This document shows positions 54,001 to 64,000 of a DNA stretch of 64,000 nt, piece after piece. Source of the DNA: Telopea speciosissima (lineage: Eukaryota; Streptophyta; Magnoliopsida; Proteales; Proteaceae); NCBI RefSeq assembly GCF_018873765.1, contig NC_057924.1, positions 22,625,542 to 22,689,541 on the forward strand, written 5' to 3'. Position numbers and translations under genes: made by a program. The notes beneath the pieces were generated by a model. That model ran no database searches, was not told the DNA's origin, and worked only from the letters and a program-made list of their open reading frames with translations. How positions within the stretch are numbered: position 1 is the stretch's first letter; every line of letters begins with the position of its first letter.

Positions 54001-57000
54001 TGTTATACCCACGCCCAAAGTACACTCTAAATTTTTGGGCTAAACTGATTTTCCATTGGTAGATGTTGCGATGCTGCTAACGGTCAACACCTATGATCTT
54101 AGGCCTTGACAGTCAAGGGGATAACTGGAATTAAATGGTGAAATTTTGGTCTGATGGAAAATGTAACCGCACGAAAGTGTGCATTTAATCCTTAAATATC
54201 ATGTGTACATGCTCCCTTTGAAGTCTTCGAAGTACGGGACAAAGCCCAGGGAATATTGCCCTTGATTTATCCTTTTACAGCAAAGGTGGACTCGGGACTG
54301 GACTCACAGGGGTGAATCCACCCATGTTGTAAGACTTAATTTTGGGTAAAGTCTTGTGGGACCCACTTGTCCCATGTCTCAGACTATGTTATAGTGTTCC
54401 CAGACACGGTGGACCCCACCCTCTTCTGTTCTATTTGTGATAGGCCTTAAAAGCAAGTCCAAAAGACCTAACTTAAACTCAAAAAAATGGATTTTGAGAC
54501 TTATGGGCCAAACAAACAAGCCCTCACTTAAATCTAGCTATAAATAGAAGTCATGAGGTCATAACTTCAGCAACCTACCTAGAGCCGTGGAAACAAGAGA
54601 AAGGAAAGAAGAAAGAAGAGAAAGGAAAGAAGAAAGAAGAGAAGGAAAGGAAAGAGGAAAGAGAAGGAGGGAGATTGGAGGAAGATTTGGGCCATGGAGC
54701 TCAACCTTTGGAACACCTGGCCACCCGATTTAGGTGAGTTCTTGAACAACTTCTCTCTCTCTCTCTCTCCTCTTAAAATCTTTTGGGTTTGGGAAACGTT
54801 GGAATGAGGGGGGGGTTTGACCTAGGGTTCCACTTGGAACCCAAGGATGCTCACTAATCTGGTATCATACCCTAGTGGGGGCTTGATGCTCACCTTTAAG
54901 ACCTCTCATTACCTTCTATTGGATCTCTCTCTTGGATCTAGGGTTTCATGATGGAAAAACCCTAGATCTGAGTAATTTTGGGTGATTTATTCATTAAACC
55001 TAACAATCCCTTGATAAGAGTAGGTTATTATGCCTAGGTGACTCAAAGATTCTTCCCCCAAGCCCTTGTGGCTTGAAACCCAAGTGAAATGAGATTTGGG
55101 AGTAATAACCCCAAAAATCTCATGTTTGGTCTTGGGTGGACTCCTGACCTGACTCAGGCCAGAATTCACATATGAGTCCACCCCTATTTGTTGAGAAAAT
55201 GACCTCACACACTCCTTCATATCATGGTTTTGATGACAACAAATAAACCAATTGTGTACTAACTCTTGTTCTAGATGCATAAGAAGCCCGTTACAAGAGC
55301 ATGGCAACAAGTGAGGGGGAGCACCTAACTTCAAGAGTCTATATACATAAGCACTTCAATAATTCATAGAAGAACATATTCAAGCTAAGCTATGAAGTAC
55401 CCAAGACATGAAGCACCCAAGACTTGAAGTACTTTGAAGTGTTGGAATTGTAATAAAGTTGTTAAGATGTAGTAAGGTCTAAATCAATGTATCGCACATA
55501 CACACGCATGCATACGTGAAGAAAGACCTTAAGAGGTTAAAAATAACCCAATTCCATGTGCCCATGCCAATTGGAAGTCACCCCATATTAGTCCTTCAAA
55601 GGACTTGCAGTATCCAACAAAACTGCTGATTCAGTATACCGGATCTGAAAACGGCATACCGAATCCCATATATCCCACATATATAAATCACAAAGAGCAA
55701 ACGGAATACTCTAGATCTGAATCCGGCATACCGGATCAAAAATGTCAATATAGACCTTAATCTAGCATATCGAATTCAATTATAATCGTTGGGATTTGAC
55801 CATTGAGTCAAAGGCTATATTTTAAGTAATTAGGTGATCCGGCATACCCGATTGGGAAATGGTAATACCGGATTAGCTCTGTCTTTTGAATCCTATCTTA
55901 AGACAGATTCCTAATTAATTTGAGTTGCCTAGCCTATAAATAGGCACTTGTTTAAGCTCTAATTAACATTAATCACCATCATTAAGAGACTTCACTACAA
56001 GCTCTAAGTGCCATAGCCTCAAGTGAGCATTCATAAATTCAAGCATCTAATCATCACAAGCTCACACACTCAAGCTCCTCTACCTCATCTAGCTTCAAGC
56101 TCCAAGGGTGGAAGGTAGCATACACTCATACTAAGGTTGAAGTAACCCTTTTCTTAGTAGTTTTTACTTTATGTTTTAATTGAGTCATCTTGCTCGGAAT
56201 CAAGAGTAGTGTTGAGTCCTCTTGTTCGGAATCAAGATTTGTACGAGTTCTCTTGCTCTTTCTCAAGATTTTTTTCAGTGGAATTCTCTCTAAGGTGAGA
56301 GGAGTGGATGTAGTCAAGTTTTGGCTGAACCACTATAAAATTTGTGTGTTATTTGTGCACTTACTTTAAGTTTTGTTAATAACCCAATATTTCCACAAAA
56401 GATTTTATTTTATACTAGCATCACCTATTCACCCCCTTTAGGTGATTTTACACTATTATGTTTACAGGTGGACCCAGAGGTGGACTCAGGCCAAAATCCA
56501 CCTAAGAGTCTGGTTCAGGTTTTTTGGGGCATTTTACCCTGGGTGGACCCAGGTATTGGGCCTTCACTCAAGAGTCCACTTGGACTCTGTTATCCTTTCA
56601 TAAAGTGTAACCTTTAGAGATCCTTTGGGACCCCTCCTATCTTATCTAATATATTTTGACATGCTTCTCTAAGCAATGTTACTTTAACAGAGAGGCGTAT
56701 CATATGTTGATCGGCGACGAACCCTAGTAAACGAATCACAAACTAATAGGTGAGTAGGGTTGGGATTTGACTTGATTTTGAGAATGTTTGCATCTAGTAT
56801 ATGATTTGAATGCCAATTAGCATGAACCCCTCATAATTGCATATTTATAACTATGATTGTGGATATGTTAGTGATATGAATTGTGTGGATGTGGTGAATT
56901 GTTAGAAATGCTTGGTTTGGGATACAGTGTCAGGTATGTCGGCATCGGATCCCCATGATATGATATTCCTTGCCTATCATATGTTGTATCGTGTTGGTAC

Positions 57001-57961
57001 CTGGGTACTAGATGGGATGGGACATCAATGCGCCCGGGATACCTCTCGGCACGATAGCTTCATATAGTATTACTGCGACTAGGGTTTCGATCGCCTTGCT
57101 ACGACCCTTACCAACAAGGATTTAGGTGTTGGGTAATCGAGGCTTCCTGTGTGCCTAAGGAGTGATTCGAAGCCAGGTCAGGGATGACCATTGGTTATCA
57201 GGGTTTGCCACCGAGTGGCGAGTAGCTTCTACCAGCGCGAGCTCTATTATAACATTTGAGGTTGCATTTCGGTGATAAGATAAGTGATCCGCGATGTTAC
57301 CCTAGTTGTTGCAGTAGCAAGTACCTAGTGACTTAGACATGATTGCTAGGTGGTTAACTGGTTAATAATTTCATGCATCATGGACTATATGTTATTGCTT
57401 GTGTATTCCTCATCCCCTTGCTGGGCTCAGTGGAGCTTACCTCCCTTTGTGTACACCTTTTTAGATATGGCTGCAAATAATGGATTTATGGTGAACCTGG
57501 AGGTTCACTCTTCTGACTATGATTTTGTTGGCGTGGAGGACCCAAAGTCTTTGATAGAGGATCACGGTGATGGGTGTCCATGTGAAGACTGTGACTATGG
57601 GGCATTTCAATTCAAAGTCTTTACTTGTGATTCTTTTGAGTTCATATCATTCATTGTATAAGCTTTGTTTTGATAGTTATATAATGATCATTTGATTAAA
57701 CACTGAATTAGTATAATATCTATCACCAAACAAATGAATATTATGCAACTACTACTTAAACGCTTCCGCAACTCTGTTTTATCATTGGAAATGTACTACT
57801 CCTTTGTTTCCGCTTTCTAGTATTATTGTGATGATTATATTAGCTCTTGACTGTGATTTGGAACACTGCATATCAAGATCCTGGCAGTGTGGGATGACGT
57901 GTATTGTCCTAGTCATACCCAGTTATTGTATTTTATCCCTTTTTGGGATAGGAGCGTGACA
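54001..57961 (+). mobile_element. Solo LTR (long gypsy-type) with a nested solo LTR
   Basis: It begins TGTTATACCCACGCCC and ends GCGTGACA, flanked by ggttg (53996-54000) and gattg (57962-57966). It is collinear with the LTR at 43483-46884, including the (CT)n run near 54752, the phrase gtactagatggg and the phrase ctgggctcagtggagcttac. It is about 2.7 kb without the nested element at 55189-56452. The open frame 57350-57661 inside it has no recognisable domain. Confidence 0.85.
55189..56452 (+). mobile_element. Solo LTR (1264 bp), copia-type
   Basis: Begins TGTTGAGAAAATG, ends GGTGATTTTACA, with the perfect target duplication ctatt (55184-55188 and 56453-56457). A TATAAATA lies at 55935-55942. 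The end motif attcacccccttta is familiar from copia LTRs. Phrases such as ataccggat recur several times at 55635-55880. No coding capacity. Confidence 0.88.
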
Positions 57962-57966
57962 GATTG

Positions 57967-59578
57967 TGTGAGATTACATAACCCCTGGTTCTTCTACTAT
58001 TTTTTTTTACCGTGGGCATTGGTCCCCTTTTTTTTTAAAGTTCAGATTGGTTTTTTGCCCAACCTCTCTTGGCCCCTGGTGCCTAGTACATGACACGCAT
58101 GACCTTATGGCCTTATGTTGTTTTTCTTTTGCCGTGAGGCTTTCTAGCCGCAGGCAGTGCGAGCCTGTGTGGCTTGCGCAACCTCTGGCCGCATGACTCC
58201 TGGCCTCTATGCTTTATTTGAATTTTTTTTCTGCCATTGGAGACTTCTAGTCTCTTGCGCTGTTCGAGTCGCAAGACCACCCCACCATCACCCAACCCTT
58301 GGTTCCCTCCGCCCATGTTGCACTGGACCCTTCTGTGACTTCTGGTGGTTTGTCTCTACCGAAGTGTGAGAGGCTCTGTTGGTGCTACGGCTTCTGCAAA
58401 ACAATAAAAAAAAAATTTAATAGCTAAGGCATACCAGGCAGTGGCTGGAGCCTGCAGGAGTTGTCGGCAGTAACCACAACCGCTGTAGGCCAAGGCAGCG
58501 AGGACTCCAGCCATGGCAGCCATGGCAATTTTGGTGGTGCGGTTGCGGTTTTCATGGGAACAGGTAATGGGGTTGGGGAAGAGGGTAATTGGTGTTGAAA
58601 ACGCTTTCAACCCACGTGTTGCACTTTAAAAAAAAAAAAGGACCGCAATGGTTTTAACTTGTAATTGTTAAAGTTTTTTTTTGATATTGTATTTGTTAAA
58701 TGTTTTTATATATATCCAATTTTTTTTTGAAAAGGAAGATTCATTTATTTTTTTTTTTGGAAGGAGATGCCCCTTCACCCACACCCTTTCTTCTTCCCTA
58801 TATTGGGCTATAATTATGTTTGTGGGCCCAATATTTTTTTTTTGAAAGCCCTTTAAAGTTTTATTATTGCTTTAATGTGTTTTTAGCATGTATGAATGTA
58901 TATTGCCCTTGTGATTTTATTTTGCTTTAAATTAGTTATGCAATTTATGTATAGCCAATTTTACCTTCCTGTGGCGGTTATAGACTTTTTTACTTGCTCC
59001 ACTTGTTGGGATGCGTGGTCGTTCTCCACCCACCGGCCTAGAGATGTATATGCATGTTTAGGGTTAGAGATCGTGATTGGTATTTTATATAAGTGGACAT
59101 GTTTCTATGTATATGTGTTAGAGGTAGTCTTCGTATGTGATGTAAAGTGTGGCGCTACCTACTCAATAGTTTGATGTAGTAGGATTTGAAAGTTGTAATT
59201 TTCTTTGGGACAATGTAATTATAATTTTGAATAGCCTTGTAATGGGTTAGCGTCCCGCACTTCATATCACACGTTTACACTACCTCGACATGTCACTTTA
59301 AGAACCAATAGGGTTCCTTTGTGGAACCCATGTGTACACGTATGCATGGCACAATTTGTGGGTAGGAGATGCCAATTTCTCCTTTTGTGATTGATTCATT
59401 CAAAATCAATCAAAATTATAGGTCCCACCACCACTAATGAGAGATTTGATTATGAGCTAAGGCAAAAAATTTTGTCTCACTCTGTGGTACATGGAACCCA
59501 TAATTTTGATAGGATTTTTGGGGGTGAATCTGTTAATGGATGTGTAATTAATATCGCACTATTGTTGTTTATAGAACT
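57967..59578 (+). other. Untranslated leader of the copia fragment
   Basis: Continues the sequence left of 54001 after removal of the solo LTR. gccgcaggcctgtgtggctt (about 53966) and the related gcctgtgtggcttgcgc (about 58162) recur. Several T-rich runs (58000-58860). No gene recognised. Confidence 0.45.
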
Positions 59579-60378
59579 ATGGCCACAAAAAATGTGATTG
59601 CTAACGTGAACAAAGGTCGAAAATTAGATGGCACCAACTATGACCTATGGGCCAAGAAGATTCGATTTCTGCTCAATGAGCAAGAATGTCTGGACTATAT
59701 CACCACTGAGATGCATAAGCCCCCTGAGGGTATTACGGCCCAAGCTCGTAGTGACCTTGAGGCCTGCAATACCTGGTTCAAAAAGGATCATAGTGAGTGC
59801 TACATTTTTATTGAGCAACATGCATGACGACCTACTTGGTGAATTTGAGACATGCACCACAGCGAAATCCATGTGGGATGTGCAGAAAATAGCTTATGGT
59901 GGTACGTCCACCACCAAGTTGAGGGGCCTCACCTTGAAATTTGAAATGTGTAGGAAGGATCCCAAGCACACCATTACTGGACACTTTAGGGTGGTTAAAG
60001 AAATGATCAAGAAACTGAAAAAAGCTGGGAATACCCTAACAGATGAGCAGCAAGTTCAAGCCATCATTCGAACACTCCCAGACTCCTGGAACCAGATGAA
60101 AATTGTTCTTACACATAATGATAATATTAAGACTTGTTCAGATATTGCTCAACATGTGGAACTTGAAGCGGAGCGAGAGGCGAACTACACTACTTCCCTA
60201 GTCACCCAAGGAGACAAGCGCAATAACACGAAACACGCTAGACAGGGAAAGCCAAGAGGTCAAGGTGGGGCCAAGAATAATGCGCCAAAAGAAGGAAAGG
60301 TCGCCAAATGTAAAAGGGGTAAACATGGTGGTAAGAGGGATATCAATAAGATGACTTGCTATAACTGCCAGAAAGCAT
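59579..60378 (+). pseudogene. Copia gag (5' copia fragment, truncated)
   Basis: It starts MATKNVIANVNKGRKLDGTN (ATG 59579), then YDLWAKKIRFLLNEQECLDY. A one-base shift near 59805 moves to the frame with NMHDDLLGEFETCTTAKSMW, LKFEMCRKDPKHTITGHFRV and EQQVQAIIRTLPDSWNQMKI, the UBN2 gag region, and a basic tail ending in the first half of a zinc knuckle (CYNCQKA). At 60378 the sequence jumps to an unrelated minus-strand element, so protease, integrase and RT are missing from the window. The 327-codon frame running on to 60611 is a chance fusion. Confidence 0.88.
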
Positions 60379-62094
60379 CCACCCTCTCATTGACAACTGC
60401 CTTAGTGAATTCTTCAGATTTCTTGAATTCCTTAACGGCTGTAGCACAGACTGCCTCCTTCTCCTCCATCACCTTCGCAGAGAGCTCTTTAAGCTGCCTC
60501 TCGAAATCTTTCTTGCGCTTCCTTCCCTCTTTCTCTAAAGAAGCGGTCTTCTTCTCCCTCTCCTCCCGTTCCTTGACAAGCTCAATTTTCTTTGAGCACG
60601 CGATTGTATAGGGCAGTCAAATCCTCAAGGCGGTAAGCCACCTCAACTGTATACAGCGCAACCAGCCACAATAGCAATAAAAAAAAAAAGGATAGAAGAA
60701 AAGGGGAAAGGGGGGAGAAAAAAAAAGAACATAATTCAACTAGAGGAAAGGCAAAGGAAGTACCCCAATCGCAGTAGAGAAGAGCGGTTGGCAGCTGCCC
60801 CATTGGTGAGACCCTTCAAAGCCTTGACATCTTGAGGAAGACTGCTCCCCATAAGGATCTCTCGAGCAACCCTGGCATCACCCAAAGCCGTGTCATCATC
60901 CTTCACGACCCAGCCAGGTCGGAAAAGCACCTCATCAAGAAAAGTACAGGCCCCCTCGGCAACGGGCGGAGGTAGATTGCCACCTGAAGCCGAACCAGGC
61001 GCAGAAAGGGCAAGCACTACGGGAGGACATGGTGTGAACTAAGCGCGCTGGGGGGAACTTCCCTCAGATGCCGTTTCCTCGAAACAAACCCTCTTCCCAC
61101 CTTTTTTCGCATTGAGAGCAGCTACCGCAGCCTGTACTTCTGGGAATCAACCACCATTGTGGAAACCCAAAGAAAAGGATTAGAACAAATTCAAAAATCA
61201 ACAAAATGTACAAAGAAAATCAGCCTAGAATCTCACCAGGGCTCAACCCAAACTTGACCTACAAAGACTCATACTCAATTTTGAATGATTGAATGCACTG
61301 CCCCCCACCAGACTTGGCCAAGGCAAGTGAAGCTTCATTCTCAACATCAATAAACCTCCTCTCATTCACCTCGGCACAGACAATGGCGCCCCACAAGGTG
61401 CTAAAAGGGAACCCATTCTCAGACTTCACGAAGAAAAACTGATTCTTCCATCCATGGATAGATGACTGAAGCTTGACAAGAATTTTTATCCCATCTCGTT
61501 GACGGAAGTAATACCAACCATCACCCTCGGGAAGGCTATACAAAGTAAAACAATGGACGAAGAAGTTCATGTTTACCCTCCTCTTGTGTCGAGAGAAGAA
61601 TAGAAGAAAGGCAATTACCAGACGCCACGCATTCGGAGCAAATTGGGTGGGGGCTAACTTGTAGAAGCAAAAGAAAAAGGTGAAGAAGGCACGGAGGGGC
61701 AGGCAGAGACTGGCTTCGAAATAATCCAAGTAAAAGCACATATCATCCCGGTTCCTAAAACTGGCCCTTTCCCCATCACTTGCTGCCCTTATTGAGAAAG
61801 AGTCTGGAATACCATACAAGTCCCTAATCCCAACCAGGTCTACCTCCTTGACCAAAGAAGGGAAATCCCTAGCCGCAACCTCAAGAATGGGGTCTGCAAC
61901 GGCTGCAGACGTAGCACACAACTTAGTAAATTCTCCCCCTCATACCCCTTGGCTATAGGGAGAACGGGAGACAGCGCAGACACCAAGCTCAACTCGTCAG
62001 ACGAATCTGATTGTGACTGATCAGAGTCAGAATGGGTACTCGGATCCTCTAAAGGGAACTTGGCGACCAAGGAAACAAAACTACCAAAAGCCAT
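60379..62094 (-). pseudogene. Multi-exon gypsy-type ORF1 (putative gypsy-type transposon protein)
   Basis: Minus strand. From ATG 62094: MAFGSFVSLVAKFPLEDPST, a Ser/Asp segment, a frameshift near 61915, then RDLYGIPDSFSIRAAS, MCFYLDYFEASLCLPLRAFF, LAPTQFAPNAWRLVIAFLLF and GWKNQFFFVKSENGFPF. This is the pattern of the putative gypsy-type transposon domain (PF04195). Further exons follow: one ending LRLG at 60764 (RPGWVVKDDDTALGDARVAR) and, after a 117-bp intron (60647-60763), a coiled coil (YRLEDLTALYNRVLKENELV..) to 60379. Another likely intron (GTGAGATT..CCCAG) lies around 61100-61240. The element is cut at 60378; no pol is in the window. A TAG after YESL and the early shift argue for a pseudogene. 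Confidence 0.8.
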
Positions 62095-62470
62095 AAAATA
62101 AACAAGGATAGATGACTTACTGGTCACTCGAGCCGAGCAAAGTGGAGCACCCTAAGCCACCAACAATCACCCAAGCAGAGCAGAGCAGAGCACCAAGGAT
62201 TTTTCTCAAGTGAAGAATGGAAGAGGGCCCTCACCAATTTATAAGAAAAAGTGGGAGAAGCCAAAGGTCACATCAGTTGGGTTCCCAAGCAGGGATGACA
62301 TGGCACCTCTTACCTTCCTAATTAGCATTAATTCTCCCTAATTAATGTTAAAGATGAGGTTAACTTCCACAATTAAACAACCTTGTAGGATTTACTTCCC
62401 AAATCAAGGCCAAAGATCGATCAAATTGAGGAGTCCAGAGCGGCGCACCACCGGGATCCCACGGCATTGC

Positions 62471-62781
62471 CCCACCAGCGACCAAGCAGAACACACCACA
62501 CAGAACACCATGGTAGCGCCCCGCCAGCGGTCAGGCAAAAGACAACGCGCAGATCACCGCGATAGCTCTCCACCAGGGATTGAGCAGAATGCCATGCGTA
62601 GGACCGTAGGTCAAAAACGGCAGCTCTCCACCAGGTCGGGAAGAACGTTGTGTGCGGGATGTCGTGGCAGGGCTCCACCAACGATCGACCAGAATGCCAC
62701 GTTCAGGACACTGCGACAGCACCCTCCTATAATCGAAAGCGAGCACCGCGAGCAGGTCACCGCGGCAAATGCGCCCCACCT
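62471..62781. repeat. Degenerate GC-rich tandem repeat, about 48-58 bp units
   Basis: About six units, each starting ccaccag/ccgccag and containing a gcagaatgcca-like and an accgcg-like phrase. They are strongly diverged from one another. Confidence 0.65.
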
Positions 62782-62935
62782 AGCACCATGAACAGCTTAT
62801 GATTAGTTGGCGTATCTGCCCGCCTGGCACTGCACACCGAAAGGTAATCAATCGAGTAGGTCCGCCTTGAACAAGATCTGGCCAAGAAAACGTTTCACCG
62901 CGCAAACCCGCAAGCTAGGTGCCCAAGCAAGCAGC

Positions 62936-63231
62936 CCAGCCAGGCACCCAACCTTGCAGACCCGCACAGCCAGGCGCCCAATCGAGCAGGCCCAGCCGTG
63001 TAGACCTGCCCAGCCTGGCACCCATCCGTGCAGACCAGCACGGCCAGGCACCCACCTGAGCAGGCCCAGCTAGGCATCCAGCCACGCAAACCAGCACGAC
63101 CAAGTGCCCAACCGAGTAGGCCCCACCATGCAAACCTCCCTAGGCAGGCACCCAGCCACGCAGACTAGCACGGCCAAGTGCCCAACCGAGCAGGACCAGC
63201 CAAGTAGACTTGCCCGGCCAAAAAAAAAAAA
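62936..63231. repeat. Minisatellite with alternating 56- and 74-bp units
   Basis: Units start with ccagc/cccac at 62936 (56 bp), 62992 (74), 63066 (56), 63122 (74) and 63196 (partial). Each ends in gagcaggc/gagtaggc. The 74-bp units carry an extra 18-bp insert, giving a 130-bp higher-order period. A (A)19 run at 63221-63239 interrupts the last unit. Confidence 0.85.
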
Positions 63232-63631
63232 AAAAAAAAGCCACCCGAGCAGGGTCAAACTCGAACACAGCATATGTCAAAATAACTGCCATTTCGAAGA
63301 TCTCGATGAGCCCTACACAACACATCGCCTTTGGCTTTGATGTATGCACTTTTTCAGCCATCTGGACGCGCTTCAAGGCCAAAATAGCCCTCCAAAGATT
63401 TTCCACACCACTTTCTGGCCAAATTCAAGCCACATCAATGACAAGAAAGAAGAGGTTCACTCCCCGGAGCCCCTATGGCACCCCACGGAGTGGGGGATAT
63501 CTGATACACCCAAAAATATCCGACCAACGAGCGATCAACACATGGCAGAATCCTAGCTGGAGGTCAACGAGGCGGATTGTGCGACATATGTAACAGAGCT
63601 TGGCTTGTGGGGCAAGCAACCACTTAGAGCA

Positions 63632-64000
63632 TGTTTGAGTTAAAATAATACCGCAAGCGTACGGGTCAATCGTAGCTACGGGTCGAACACGAGGAGATAT
63701 ACGCCACTCTATTTAATTAACTTAAAAGTAATGCAAAGTGGACCAAATTAAAGTGTTAAATTAAACTAATTAAACTAATGAAAATTAATGCATCCTAACT
63801 CATAAGCATCTAACAAAATTAAGGGATTAAATTGGCGTCCTAACGCATGAGCATCTAACCTATCAAACTAAAGCGAATTGAAAGGAATAATAAAAACGCA
63901 GCCACACTTCATAATCACATAAAAAGAAATAAGGGAATAAAAGTGCATCCACATACCACAACCATATAAAAAAATAAAAGAAATAGAGGGAGAAGAAGAA
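63632..64000 (-). mobile_element. LTR, same family as the solo LTR at 25675-27431, cut by the window end
   Basis: The reverse complement of 63632-64000 follows the end of the 25675-27431 LTR closely, including the terminal cttgcggtattattttaact and the CAAACA end (CA preserved here). Whether it is a solo LTR or belongs to a full element cannot be seen. Confidence 0.85.

Larger units (their letters stand above)
62095..63631 (-). other. Upstream region or LTR of the minus-strand gypsy element
   Basis: GC-rich, with two minisatellite blocks and a TATA-like ttataaatt on the minus strand near 62250. It is probably the 5' leader and LTR of the element whose ORF1 lies to the left, but no second LTR copy is present to define its ends. 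Long frames in both strands here come from the tandem repeats. Confidence 0.5.

Noticed and set aside
57350..57661. 103-codon ORF with a CPCEDC motif
   Set aside because: It lies within a solo LTR, has no known domain, and is not open in the related LTR at 43483-46884.
62345..63340. Several 60-150 codon ORFs on both strands
   Set aside because: They follow the GC-rich tandem repeats, which keep several frames open by chance.

Overview
This window is nuclear DNA of a flowering plant. The evidence is spliceosomal introns (GT..AG), an SNC2/RLP51-type receptor-like protein, plant Mutator-like (MULE) transposons, a Tekay/Del-type chromovirus, Ty1/copia elements, hAT-type MITEs and a tRNA-derived SINE. 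I could not place it more precisely than angiosperm. About nine tenths is nested transposable elements, and only one host gene is convincing.

Layout. (1) 1-5151: host-like flank with a small MITE, a 4 x 77 bp tandem array and the one intact gene, an intronless RLP51-like gene on the minus strand (2999-4414). (2) 5161-17665: a Pack-MULE-like element with 70-bp terminal inverted repeats and a degenerate 9-10 bp target duplication. It carries an intron-containing 5' piece of a cytosolic HSP90 gene. It was later split by a minus-strand copia element (5474-16114), which itself holds a solo LTR (6294-9635) and an oppositely oriented truncated copia element (10200-11890). (3) 17917-51191: a second MULE with about 250-bp TIRs, inflated to 33 kb. 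It carries a GRF-type zinc-finger/membrane protein gene (18600-19061) and a MuDR-type transposase on the minus strand. The transposase reading frame is cut in two by a 25-kb Tekay-type gypsy element (22640-47632, target duplication GGTGT). That gypsy element carries an antisense extra ORF of 376 aa. It also holds a 1757-bp solo LTR in its 5' LTR and a second, non-autonomous gypsy element (37513-46884) in its 3' LTR. The latter has a 624-bp hAT MITE in one LTR only. A 1352-bp copia-type solo LTR (49437-50788) sits near the MULE's right end. (4) 51200-64000: a SINE split by a MULE-type MITE; a 5' copia fragment (LTR-like region, PBS, gag to 60378) interrupted by a 3.96-kb solo LTR (54001-57961) that holds a 1.26-kb solo LTR (55189-56452); then a minus-strand multi-exon gypsy-type ORF1 (about 60379-62094), GC-rich minisatellites, and an LTR running off the window end (63632-64000).

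How the parts relate. The nesting gives a relative chronology: the two MULEs came first, then the copia and Tekay elements, then the solo LTRs and the non-autonomous gypsy, and last the hAT MITE. Almost all element proteins are broken by stops or frameshifts. The exceptions stand out: the receptor-like gene, the GRF zinc-finger ORF (one likely zinc ligand lost), and the antisense ORF in the Tekay element (one in-frame TAG). All identifications come from reading motifs by eye; no database search was run.
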